Assembly: GCA_905214905.1 (NCBI GenBank) | Contig: CAJMNK010000023.1 | Coordinates: forward strand, 1 to 27,243 | Source: an uncultured bacterium | Lineage (GTDB): Bacteria; Actinomycetota; Coriobacteriia; Coriobacteriales; Coriobacteriaceae | Length of the DNA stretch: 27,243 nucleotides | Reading direction: 5' to 3' | In this document: in pieces, positions 1-8,481 of the stretch | How the letters are laid out: each line of letters starts with the position of its first letter | How positions within the stretch are numbered: the stretch's first letter is position 1 | Made by a program: the position numbers and the translations under genes | Notes under the pieces: generated by a model | Told to the model about the DNA's origin: nothing | Databases searched by the model: none | What the model saw: only the letters and a program-made list of their open reading frames with translations

Positions 1-18
1 GAGCCAGTCCCCTGGCTC
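1..18 (-). terminator. Possible rho-independent terminator hairpin, cut by window edge
   Basis: GAGCCAG (1-7) and CTGGCTC (12-18) form a perfect 7-bp stem with a TCCC loop. It lies 31 bases past the stop codon of the minus-strand gene ending at 49, where a terminator for that two-gene unit would be expected. The U-tract, if present, would be outside the window, so this is only a candidate. Confidence 0.4.
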
Positions 19-48
19 GCCCGCTTTCAATCATGTAAATCGCCGTAT

Positions 49-267
49 CTACTCTGCAGACGAAGATCCACCATCAACGATTGCCTGCTCGGACTCAGGA
101 ATCCCATCGGCACCCGTACTCTGTTCTTGCTCCACCTCTTCGCTGATTGCGGAGGCGGGGGTCGAGCCCTTTGCACCCACGATGTAGGCAGCCCCAAATC
201 CTAACGCAATGGCAATCAAGGTCAAAATCACGTAGACAGGCCAATGGCGCTTAATATACGAAAACAC
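49..267 (-). CDS. Small single-pass membrane protein, function unknown
   Basis: Encodes 72 residues. It starts with GTG at 267, preceded by AAGGAG with 6-base spacing, 21 bases after the stop of the M28-like gene, so the two are very likely co-transcribed. Residues 1-9 are short and basic (KRH). Residues 10-32 form one hydrophobic, Gly/Ala-rich membrane helix. The rest is an acidic Ser/Glu-rich tail of about 40 residues with no Cys and no recognisable domain. There is no signal-peptidase site I would trust, so it is probably membrane anchored. I do not recognise the family. Its position suggests it may accompany the M28-like membrane protein, but that is only inference from the operon. Confidence 0.75.
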   Translation of the reverse strand: MFSYIKRHWPVYVILTLIAIALGFGAAYIVGAKGSTPASAISEEVEQEQSTGADGIPESEQAIVDGGSSSAE

Positions 268-288
268 GTTGACTCCTTAGAGCTCCGT

Positions 289-3200
289 CTACGAACGGCG
301 GATAACCTCGGTCGCGACCTCGGATACCGTGGCAATGTTCGTCGGGTTGACATTGTGGGGCAGGTCGTCCTCGGTACGAGCGCAAGCCAGACGCGTGCCG
401 TCCACGCCGGCGATGGTGAGGGCTCGGCGGCTCGCCTCGAGCGCGGCATAGGCATCGGTCTTGGCATAGGGCATCTCGAGCGCGCCACAATCGACATGGA
501 ACGACTTGCACACCTTGCTGACCAGGTTCATGATGCGGCGATCGCCCTTGAGCAGCTGCTGTTCGCCCTCGACCGTCACCACCGAAAGCCTACCGGCGCC
601 GACGGATTCAAGATTGATGAAGAATACGCCGCGGAGCTTATCGCGATGCGAAGCCAAGAAGGCCTTCATGCCGGCGCCATCACAATCCGAGGCGCCCGTT
701 GCCACAAACCAGATATCGTGACCAAGCAGCTCATCATCGCCCATAGAGGCGACAGCCGAGAGCATATCTTCGGAAGAAGCGCCATCGGAAGACGTAGCGC
801 CGCCCTTCCAGCCATCGTTATCGTCCTCGAAGTTATCCCACGAACCGATACCGCGACCGGACTTCTTGGCATCGTAATCGTCTTCGACGCCCAGCCAATC
901 ACTCATGCTGTCCTGCTCGTTTTTCCTTTTACGACCGAACAGGCCACCCCGGCCGCGTTTGCGAGACTTGGGTGCCGCCGGGGCGGGAGCCGAAATGGTC
1001 TCGATCGGCTGCGCGCCCGACGCAACGGGCATAGAAGGCGCAACGGGTGCCGATGTGGGTTCGGGACCCTGGGCAGTAGCAAAGGGGTCGTTGACCTGGG
1101 CAGAGGGATCGGGAAGGTCGAACAGCGACGTGCGAGACGCAACGTTTGCCTGCTTCATAGACGGCAGCGACGGATCGGGGACCGAAGCCAGCGGAGACGA
1201 GGAAGGTGCAGGCGACGGTGCCGACGCCGGATCGGGAACATTCATCTGCGGACGCGGCGATGCCTGGGAGGAAATCTGGGCCATAAGGGAATCGACCGTT
1301 TCGTCCTGGGCGGGAGCGACATTGGCAACCGTGGCACCGGAACCACTCGGGGTCGGCATGGTGAAAATCTGCGTGGAGTAAGGCCTCGACTCATCCGTCT
1401 CGGGAGCCTCGGAAACCACAGGCACTTCCTCCTGCTCGACCTCGGTCGAATCATCTTGCTCGGCTGTCGCGTATTGCTCTTCGTCAGAGTTGGCCTCGAC
1501 GGGCTCGTCCTCGGCGGCATCTTGGATTTCGGCAGCATCGATAGGCTCGTCATCGTCTGCCGCGTCGCCCTGCTCATCGGAAACAGGAAGGGGCTCGGCA
1601 ATCGCGGTGCCCTGCTTTTCAAACGTTATCGTGGAATCGAACTGCGCGGCATCAAACGACATGGTGCTATCGACGTGCTGCTGAGCCTCGAAAGACGTTG
1701 TTGCCTCAACAACATCCGCTGACGTCGGTTGCTGGGACTCAAAGGACGTCGTAGCTTCGGCAGCGTCGACGGGCCCGGACTGCATAGCCTCGTTCTGCTC
1801 GAACTCTTGCGCCGCGCGCTCACGTGCCGCCTCGGCTGCCTGCTGCTGAGCGATAGCCTCCTGCTCGGCAGCCTCGCGTGCGGCAGCGCGCTTCTCCTCG
1901 AAATCGTCGACAAATTTCCTGCCCTTTGCAAGCGCACCCTTAAAGAAGCTGGAAGCGCTGGCGCCAATCGAAGAGAACGCGGATGCAATATCGGCATGGG
2001 GCGTTGCCGCGGGAATCTCGGCCGAGAAATCAGTATCGCTCTCGTAAGACACGCGCCTCGGCTGTTCAACGTAATCGTCGTCAGACTCGTCCGCAACGTC
2101 TTGCGCCGGCGCGGCGGGAGCCAAAATGTCCAGTCCTGCCGCGGGATCAATCGCGGACACCGCCTCGGGCTCGGCAACGGCAGCGGTAACCGCGGCAGAC
2201 TCATCATCCACGGTGACAACGGGGGCAGGCTCGGGCTCAAACGTCGGCTCCTCGCCCTCCTCGTAATCGAGCGTGCAGGACTCGGGAAGCATTCCGAGCG
2301 CACGGATGGCATCCGAACCAAAGCGGATGTTGCCGGCGGCATTGCGATAGAGCTTGGGCTCGGGCTCGGCCGCGGCAGGCTCCTCCGTCGGCTCGGCAGT
2401 GGGAACCTCGTCATTGAACTCTTCGGCCTGGACAGCCTGATTCTGACCATCGGGCACGATGGCGCCAATCAGCGTCTCGTCGGCAGACGCACCCTCAAAG
2501 CCCTCGATCTGCTCGTCGAAAGCCTCACCCTGTTCGGGCTCGGTTTGAGCGTCGGGAGCAATCGGCTGACCGAACTCGTCCTCGGCGTAGGTAGGCTCTT
2601 CGTACTCGATGGTGTTGCCGTAGTCGTTTTGCTGCTGGGCCGCGGCATACTCCGCCGCTGCGCGCGCCATTTCCTCGGCACGACGTTTCTGCTCCCCAAA
2701 ATAGGTATCGAACGGAACATCGTCGGGAAACTCGTTTTCGCCCTGGAAGGGAGCAACGTTGTCCATAACGCCGAGCATAGCGGCGACAGAAGACTTGTTG
2801 CACACCGCACCGGACGTATAGGGAAGAATGTGGCGGTTAGAGATGATGTTTGCCGCATTGACAAGTGCAACGAGGGAAGCGAGGATCGCGACAATCCACA
2901 GCAGAACCTTGAGCGCGCCGGGGAGCGGCAGGATACGCAGGATGGCAACGGCAGCAGGGGCAACCGTGGCAACGGGCAGCAGCTTGGCGATGAGCGCACG
3001 ATACGAAGCATAGGGCTCGCGGGCGAGCAGCTCAGCACGGGGAGAGTCGTAGTGTGCGACAACGACCACCGGGCGGTTGCGCGGAGACGCGAGCGGGCCC
3101 GAGGCCTTGTGGTAGGCGATGACATTTTGGCTCACGCCCGTCTTGCCCAGGCGCGAGACTACAGGGTGGCCCGTGCGCTCGAGCACGTAAAGAACGGCGC

Positions 3201-3465
3201 CGACAACGGCCAGCAAGGTGCCGACCAAGCCGATACCGCCGCCGATGCCCATCAGCAGGGCGCCGGCAAACGCAAGAATACCGGTGACGGCAAATGCCAA
3301 CCTACTGGGCGCCGGGGCATTGAACTCCTGAACCTCGGGATCAAAGCCGTGGTTGCGGAAGATCTGAGCGATATCCTCGGCAGCCAAGCGCTCTTCTTCG
3401 CTGCATGCCGGCGTAATGCCGGTGTTCTGCAGCAGGTGGTTAATATAGTTCTGGGTGTTCGCCAT
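289..3465 (-). CDS. M28-like (Zn-aminopeptidase fold) membrane protein split by a long disordered insert
   Basis: Encodes 1058 residues from the ATG at 3465, which has GGAG just upstream. The frame stays open to 3615, but those extra 50 residues lack conservation and a ribosome site. The N-terminal part has two adjacent hydrophobic helices (about 57-95), an AHYDSP metal-site motif (H138, D140), two more hydrophobic segments (about 162-178 and 185-205) and GVMDN (D235). Residues about 241-914 are acidic, Pro/Ala/Gln-rich and predicted disordered, with a charged helical stretch, short Thr-Ser-Phe repeats and a basic patch near the end. The fold then resumes: FVATGASDCDG (about 920-930), NLESVGAG (E953) and LPHN (H1037). 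In canonical M28 enzymes the third site reads GAEE, giving the general base and a metal ligand. Here it is Ser926-Asp927, so metal binding may survive while peptidase activity is doubtful. It forms an operon with the small membrane protein that follows. Confidence 0.8.
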   Translation of the reverse strand: MANTQNYINHLLQNTGITPACSEEERLAAEDIAQIFRNHGFDPEVQEFNAPAPSRLAFAVTGILAFAGALLMGIGGGIGLVGTLLAVVGAVLYVLERTGHPVVSRLGKTGVSQNVIAYHKASGPLASPRNRPVVVVAHYDSPRAELLAREPYASYRALIAKLLPVATVAPAAVAILRILPLPGALKVLLWIVAILASLVALVNAANIISNRHILPYTSGAVCNKSSVAAMLGVMDNVAPFQGENEFPDDVPFDTYFGEQKRRAEEMARAAAEYAAAQQQNDYGNTIEYEEPTYAEDEFGQPIAPDAQTEPEQGEAFDEQIEGFEGASADETLIGAIVPDGQNQAVQAEEFNDEVPTAEPTEEPAAAEPEPKLYRNAAGNIRFGSDAIRALGMLPESCTLDYEEGEEPTFEPEPAPVVTVDDESAAVTAAVAEPEAVSAIDPAAGLDILAPAAPAQDVADESDDDYVEQPRRVSYESDTDFSAEIPAATPHADIASAFSSIGASASSFFKGALAKGRKFVDDFEEKRAAAREAAEQEAIAQQQAAEAARERAAQEFEQNEAMQSGPVDAAEATTSFESQQPTSADVVEATTSFEAQQHVDSTMSFDAAQFDSTITFEKQGTAIAEPLPVSDEQGDAADDDEPIDAAEIQDAAEDEPVEANSDEEQYATAEQDDSTEVEQEEVPVVSEAPETDESRPYSTQIFTMPTPSGSGATVANVAPAQDETVDSLMAQISSQASPRPQMNVPDPASAPSPAPSSSPLASVPDPSLPSMKQANVASRTSLFDLPDPSAQVNDPFATAQGPEPTSAPVAPSMPVASGAQPIETISAPAPAAPKSRKRGRGGLFGRKRKNEQDSMSDWLGVEDDYDAKKSGRGIGSWDNFEDDNDGWKGGATSSDGASSEDMLSAVASMGDDELLGHDIWFVATGASDCDGAGMKAFLASHRDKLRGVFFINLESVGAGRLSVVTVEGEQQLLKGDRRIMNLVSKVCKSFHVDCGALEMPYAKTDAYAALEASRRALTIAGVDGTRLACARTEDDLPHNVNPTNIATVSEVATEVIRRS
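1615..1762 (-). repeat. Four degenerate Thr-Ser-Phe protein repeats inside the M28-like insert
   Basis: Within the disordered insert four short units follow each other: EATTSFESQQ, EATTSFEAQQ, DSTMSFDAAQ and DSTITFEKQ. The shared pattern is acidic-x-T-x-(S/T)-F-acidic-x-x-Q. The first two units are nearly identical and the others are diverged. The units contain Thr next to an acidic residue, as in some Ser/Thr-kinase target sites, but no kinase is encoded in the window. Confidence 0.7.
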
Positions 3466-3663
3466 GTGCGCTCCACATCCATAATCCGACAAATAGGCCC
3501 AATGCATGCACATTAGAACCGTATATAGTCGAAAGTATACCCCGAGCGAGCGCAAACGACCGAATTCGGGCCATCTTAACGCCCTGAGCGGACAAGGATA
3601 TAGCCTAATCTCCATATCGGACTAAAATCATGGCAGCAAACCACCTTCTCATGCGAGGACTCT

Positions 3664-4686
3664 ATGACGGCAAGCGACGCGACCGCAACAATTAAAAAGG
3701 GGAATTCGGAGCCCGGTTTCGATAAAACGGCTCAGCGCATCCTCAATCTTTTCTTTGTGCTCAACAGCTCCCCCGAACCGCTGACGACCGAGCAGATCGT
3801 CTTGGATTCTGACCTGGGATATGGCTCGGGCAACATCGACTCGGATAAGCGCAAGTTTCGGCGCGATCGTGACAAACTGCTCGAGCGTGGCATCTTAATC
3901 AAGGAAGTTCGCCCCGCCGGTGCGCAGGAGACCGAGGAAAGCTCGTGGACAATCGACCGCGAGCACACGTTTGCTGCAGGCGGCCTCATCACCGCAGACG
4001 ACGCCGACATCCTACTCAACGCCATCGACCAGACGCTAACGGCCGGCTCTTCCACCTTTGCCGCGCCGCTTGCCGATATTCGCTCCAAAATTGCCTACCT
4101 CACCGGCATGTCGGCGGTGGACGAAGCACCGATCCGCCGCTCTCCCACCGTCGATGCGGTATGGAGCGCCTTTGCCGAGCGATGCGCGCTGCGATTTTTA
4201 TATCAGAACGGACGCGGCGAGCAGAAAGAACGTACCGTCTGTGTCTACGGCATGTTCGAGCGCGAGGGCGCGGCATACTTCTGCGGCCTCGACAATGCCA
4301 CCGACGACATCAGGACATTCCGCTGCGACCGCATCGTTCGCGCCTGGAGACCTTCGAAGACCTACGCCATCCCTGCGGATTTCAACCTCAACGATTATTT
4401 ATTCTTTGAGTTCGATTTTGCCGACCGCCCACCCGTTGCGGCTACGTTCTCGTTCGCGCGTGATGCGCAGGCCGATATGATCAGCGGTCTCACACGCGGA
4501 CGAGGCGAACTCATGCGCACCGAAGCAGGTTGGACCTGGACCGTTGACGTGCGCGACCTTGAAGCCGCAGCCTCGTTTTGCATGGCCCATGCCATGGATG
4601 GCATGAGGCCCGTCGCCCCCGATTCTCTCAAGCAGGCGTGGAATCACCTCATCGAAAGGACGGTGCACGAGCATGCCCGTGCGTAA
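3664..4686 (+). CDS. WYL-domain transcriptional regulator (first of a tandem pair)
   Basis: Encodes 340 residues. The ATG at 3664 is preceded by GAGGA (3655-3659). Residues about 20-85 look like a DeoR/PafB-type winged helix-turn-helix. The WYL ligand-sensing core lies at about 165-230, where the name-giving triplet is replaced by YFCGLD and followed by an FRCDRI strand-turn motif. A C-terminal WCX-like extension follows (about 255-335). WYL proteins regulate transcription in response to nucleic-acid or nucleotide-like ligands, and the actinobacterial PafB/PafC pair does so during DNA damage. The gene overlaps the next WYL gene by 14 bases, which suggests coupled translation and a PafBC-like heteromer. 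The 198-base gap shared with the divergent M28-like gene must hold promoters for both, though I could not pick a convincing pair of hexamers. Confidence 0.85.
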   Translation: MTASDATATIKKGNSEPGFDKTAQRILNLFFVLNSSPEPLTTEQIVLDSDLGYGSGNIDSDKRKFRRDRDKLLERGILIKEVRPAGAQETEESSWTIDREHTFAAGGLITADDADILLNAIDQTLTAGSSTFAAPLADIRSKIAYLTGMSAVDEAPIRRSPTVDAVWSAFAERCALRFLYQNGRGEQKERTVCVYGMFEREGAAYFCGLDNATDDIRTFRCDRIVRAWRPSKTYAIPADFNLNDYLFFEFDFADRPPVAATFSFARDAQADMISGLTRGRGELMRTEAGWTWTVDVRDLEAAASFCMAHAMDGMRPVAPDSLKQAWNHLIERTVHEHARA

Positions 4687-5590
4687 ACTCACCAGCGAGC
4701 AAAGACTCTCGCGCGCCATCGACATCATGGAGGCCCTCTACGCCGCCGGCGAGAATGGCATGACACGAGACGAGCTTTGCAGCCGCTTTGATATCACGGG
4801 AGCATCGCTCGACGAGATTCTCGAGATCGTCTCGACACTTGCGGACCGAGAATCGGGCGCACGTATTATCTGCGAACGCCGCGGCGAGTGCGTGGTCCTC
4901 ACCGGTGATGCGGGGCGCGTGCTACCGCTGCGTCTGAGTGCCGCCGAGGGCGCTGTGCTCAACCATGAACTTGAATCATTGGGGATCGAGCCGCAGACGG
5001 CGGCTCGGATTCGACACGCTCTTCTACCCGAAGAGCTCGGCTATAACCAGCGCGTCTTTGACACCGTCGCCCACGGATCGCACTGGCAGCAGCTGAGCTG
5101 CGCCATTCGGGACGGCGTTCGCTGCCGCATCTCGTATCGCTCGATGGATGACACACAAGCGCGCGAGCGTTTGGTCGACCCCTTGCACATCACAACAAAC
5201 GGCGACCAAACGTATCTGATTGCCTGGGATGTCGCGGTCGACGAACAGCGTACCTATCGTATGGATAAAATCGAGGTCCTGGTCTTGACCGACGACTCCG
5301 TCGTGCGCCACGAACCGGAGCCCGCGACCCTCCATGACTCCCTCGCCCAGGCGGAGCGGAGCACGAAGCTTCTCATGCCGCGCGCCTTGGCAGAGCGCCT
5401 AGACTGGCCCGGCATCATGTCGATTAAACCCAATGGGGCGGACAGCTCAACAGTAAACGTGCGCTACGGCTCCGAGCGCTGGCTGTTAAGCCAGGTAATC
5501 GCAGCGGGCGGGCCCATCCGCATCTTGGATGACCCCGCCCTGTCAGAGCACCTGTGCGATATGGCAAAATCCCTCGTCTGTCCGCTTTAG
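4673..5590 (+). CDS. WYL-domain transcriptional regulator (second of a tandem pair)
   Basis: Encodes 305 residues. The ATG at 4673 lies inside the end of the first WYL gene, with AAAGGA about 12 bases upstream. An N-terminal winged helix covers about 1-75. The WYL core is at about 140-205, with YRSMDD, RERLVDPLHI, YLIAWD and RTYRMDKIEVL, closer to the family consensus than the first gene. A WCX-like C-terminal segment follows. The paired layout mirrors pafB-pafC, whose products act together as one activator of DNA-damage genes in mycobacteria. Whether this pair is orthologous cannot be decided here, since the proteasome/Pup genes that accompany pafBC are absent from the window. Its stop codon overlaps the stop of the convergent dinG gene by 3 bases, so no terminator fits between them. 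Confidence 0.85.
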   Translation: MPVRKLTSEQRLSRAIDIMEALYAAGENGMTRDELCSRFDITGASLDEILEIVSTLADRESGARIICERRGECVVLTGDAGRVLPLRLSAAEGAVLNHELESLGIEPQTAARIRHALLPEELGYNQRVFDTVAHGSHWQQLSCAIRDGVRCRISYRSMDDTQARERLVDPLHITTNGDQTYLIAWDVAVDEQRTYRMDKIEVLVLTDDSVVRHEPEPATLHDSLAQAERSTKLLMPRALAERLDWPGIMSIKPNGADSSTVNVRYGSERWLLSQVIAAGGPIRILDDPALSEHLCDMAKSLVCPL

Positions 5591-8481
5591 CGGCGCCGCT
5601 CGTGGCGTGCGCGCCACAGCTGTAGATAGTGCCCGATTTGTGCCGACTCGATGCGCTGATAGGAACTCGTGGGCAGCGACGTTAAGAATTTCTTGCCGTA
5701 GCCCTTCGTCACCAGGCGTGGGTCGGCCAAGATGAGTACGCCGCAATCGGTCGATGAGCGAATGAGGCGACCGGCTGCCTGCTTGACCTCGAGCACGGCC
5801 TCGGGCAGAGAGTAGCGCGCCCAAGCGCGGTCTTCGCGCAGATTGCGCTCGCATGAGAGCGGGTCTGTGGGGCTCGAGAACGGCAGCTTGGGGATGATGA
5901 CGCAGCGCAGCGTCTCGCCGCTGGCGTCAAACCCTTCCCAAAAGGCCTTAAGCGCAAAGAGCGACGAGGTCGGTTCGTTGATAAAGCGATCGCGCAGACG
6001 GCGAGGGGACGAGTTGCGCTGCTGGCAGTTGAGTTCCAGGCCCGCACGAGCCATCTTGGGCTCGACGCGATCGTACAGCTCCTCCATGTCACGCCTGTTG
6101 GTGAACAGCGTGAGCACCGATCCGCCCATGGCAAGATGGGCGTCGACCAGCACGCGCTCGAGCGCCGTAAGATAGCTCTCGCGATCGCGCGGATCGGGGA
6201 TATCGCCCGCAACGACTACAGCCATGTTCGAATCAAAGTCGTAGCTCGAATCCAAGTGCAGCGACGATGATGTCGAGGCACCGATGCGATCGAGGCCGAC
6301 GGCGTGGTTAAAGTGCTCAAAGCTCTTGGAAACCGTCATGGTCGCCGATGCAAAGATAGCCGTGTGGACCTCGGGCAGCCACTCGGTTGCCAAGGCCTCG
6401 CCAATATCGATGCGCTCCGCGGTCATCGACTCGCCGCCGACACGCAGCCTGCGATTGACTTGTAACGAGTACACGTAGTGCTCATCGGTACCGTCAATGA
6501 TGAGTTTGAGGTTCTCGGACAGCTCGTGTAGGCGGCGCGAGATATCACCCAGGTCGACAACAACCTCGGGCCTGTCGGCGGCGACGGCTTGTACCAGCGC
6601 GTCGACGCTCTTGTCAGCTTGTTCCAATGCGTCGATGGCAGCGTAGGCCGACTGCAAGAAATCATGCCAGTCGTCAGATTCGCGCAGCTCGGGGCCGATC
6701 CATAGGTTCGCATTGTCATAGCCCCCGCGGGCACGGCGGCCAAGCTCGCGAACGCCGTCAAACACATCGGCAATCGCCATGCTCGCACGTACAACCGTCG
6801 ACGTCGCCTTGGCGGTAAGACCCAGGTAGAGCGTAGAGCCCTCCGAGGTTGCCAAATCGCGGGAAACCTGGCTCAGCGCACCGGTGCTCGAGCCGCCCAG
6901 GCGCTCAAACAGAACGCGCGATTCATCCGTCGATACCACGCGCGCCCATTGACGGCGTGCCTCGCGCTCGATGGAGTGGGCCTCATCGATCACCCAGTGA
7001 CGAATCGGAGGCAAGATTCTGCCCTCGGCCGCAACATTGCGGAACAACAGGGAATGGTTGGTGACCACCACATCGGCATGCGCCGCGCGGCGGCGGGCGC
7101 CGTGGACCAGGCATTTATCGGGGAAAAACGGGCATAGGCGACGGGCGCACTCGCGCGACGCCGTCGTAAAGTCGGGACGGTTGACGCTGCGCCAGCGAAT
7201 GCCAAGCGAGTCGAGGTCGCCATCGGCCGACTGACACACGTACGCCATGATGACCGCGACTGCCGTAAGCGTATCGGCAGGATCACGCTTGGTGGTAATC
7301 TCGACCTGGCCGCGGCTCATGCGCTCAAGCTTGCGCAAGCATGGATAGTGGTCATAGCCCTTGAGGGCGCAAAACGATAGGCCTCCGTCCAGCTGCTCGG
7401 CAAGTTTGGGCAGCTCATGATACATGAGCTGGTCGGCGAGATTATTCGATTTAGTCGCAATACCGACCGTGATGTTATTGCGGCGCGCAGCCTCGGCAAA
7501 AGGAACCAGATAGGCCATCGATTTACCGACGCCTGTGCCCGCCTCAATCACGCGATGCGTTCCCGTAACGAGTGCGTCACGGACCTCGAGTGCCATCGCG
7601 ATCTGCTCATCGCGCGGCTCGTACGTGGGATACATACGATTAACCAGGCCGCCCGGGGCATAGTCCGCCTCGATTTCCTCGCGGCTCGGCATCTTAAGGA
7701 CCGGCAGCTCGTCCGCATCAACGCGATCATCGGCCCGATCGGCCTTGAGTACGTCGGCGCGGGCGGCGCTGAGAGAGAAGATGGAACCGGGGTTCTGTCC
7801 CGCCAAGAACGAGAAGATGGGACGATAGGACCAGGGTACGTCGGGGTGCATGTCGGCCAAGCGCGCCATTAAGCCCTGGGGCAAGTCGGTGAGCGCCACG
7901 AGCAACACGCGCCATACGCCACACAGGGCGTCGACATCGGCGTTGGCGCGGTGCGACACCGAGTCGCAGCCAAACAGGTCGGCCATGAAAGACAGCTTAT
8001 GCGAGGCCAGGCGCGGAAGCGCGATGCGCGACAGTGCCAGCGAATCGATCCAGATGTCGCTGACGTTAACACCGCCCTTGACCGACTCGATAAACGAACG
8101 GTCGAAGGTGGCGTTATGCGCAATCACCGGGCAGCCGCCGACAAAATCGGCGAGAGCGGCCACGGCCTCGACGGCCGATGGGGCATCTGCCACATCGGCA
8201 TTTGTAATGCTCGTGAGCTCGGTTATCTCGGCGGGAATCAGCTGCTTGGGATGCACGAAGGTATCGAACCGATCGACAACCTCGCGGCCCGAAAGGCGGG
8301 CCGCTGATATCTCGATAAGCTCGTTGTCCTGCACCGAAAGACCCGTGGTCTCGGTATCGAGGACGATAACATCTTCCTCGATGAGACCAAACGATTGGGT
8401 TTTGGCGCGCTCGGCAAGCGTGGCATAGGAGTCGATGACAAACTGCGGCGTTCCTGACGAAACCGCGTCCTCGATTAGCAT
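5587..8481 (-). CDS. dinG: DinG-family protein: DEDDh exonuclease fused to Fe-S XPD-like helicase
   Basis: Encodes 964 residues. The N-terminal 3'-5' exonuclease domain (about 36-195) has all DEDDh residues: D42 and E44 in LDTETTG, D127 in NATFD, H177 and D182 in HRANADVD. The superfamily 2 helicase follows, with Walker A EAGTGVGKS (313-321), DEAH (499-502) and a motif VI QAAGRLIRS near the C-terminus. Four cysteines, C381, C445, C450 and C457, are spaced like the Fe-S cluster ligands of E. coli DinG and XPD. The protein would act on DNA with 5' tails or on R-loops and D-loops in repair. The ATG at 8481 overlaps the last 7 bases of ddl, so it is translated as the downstream partner of ddl. 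Gram-positive DinG homologues commonly have the exonuclease domain, and some have lost the Fe-S ligands; here both parts look intact. Confidence 0.93.
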   Translation of the reverse strand: MLIEDAVSSGTPQFVIDSYATLAERAKTQSFGLIEEDVIVLDTETTGLSVQDNELIEISAARLSGREVVDRFDTFVHPKQLIPAEITELTSITNADVADAPSAVEAVAALADFVGGCPVIAHNATFDRSFIESVKGGVNVSDIWIDSLALSRIALPRLASHKLSFMADLFGCDSVSHRANADVDALCGVWRVLLVALTDLPQGLMARLADMHPDVPWSYRPIFSFLAGQNPGSIFSLSAARADVLKADRADDRVDADELPVLKMPSREEIEADYAPGGLVNRMYPTYEPRDEQIAMALEVRDALVTGTHRVIEAGTGVGKSMAYLVPFAEAARRNNITVGIATKSNNLADQLMYHELPKLAEQLDGGLSFCALKGYDHYPCLRKLERMSRGQVEITTKRDPADTLTAVAVIMAYVCQSADGDLDSLGIRWRSVNRPDFTTASRECARRLCPFFPDKCLVHGARRRAAHADVVVTNHSLLFRNVAAEGRILPPIRHWVIDEAHSIEREARRQWARVVSTDESRVLFERLGGSSTGALSQVSRDLATSEGSTLYLGLTAKATSTVVRASMAIADVFDGVRELGRRARGGYDNANLWIGPELRESDDWHDFLQSAYAAIDALEQADKSVDALVQAVAADRPEVVVDLGDISRRLHELSENLKLIIDGTDEHYVYSLQVNRRLRVGGESMTAERIDIGEALATEWLPEVHTAIFASATMTVSKSFEHFNHAVGLDRIGASTSSSLHLDSSYDFDSNMAVVVAGDIPDPRDRESYLTALERVLVDAHLAMGGSVLTLFTNRRDMEELYDRVEPKMARAGLELNCQQRNSSPRRLRDRFINEPTSSLFALKAFWEGFDASGETLRCVIIPKLPFSSPTDPLSCERNLREDRAWARYSLPEAVLEVKQAAGRLIRSSTDCGVLILADPRLVTKGYGKKFLTSLPTSSYQRIESAQIGHYLQLWRARHERRR

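Noticed and set aside
244..3516. Long open frames on the plus strand opposite the M28-like gene
   Set aside because: They are antisense shadows of the GC-rich acidic insert; Arg/Gly-rich translations, no domains and no ribosome sites.
3466..3615. Upstream extension of the M28-like protein to 3615
   Set aside because: No ribosome site there, Trp/Cys/Tyr-rich unconserved translation, and GGAG precedes the ATG at 3465.
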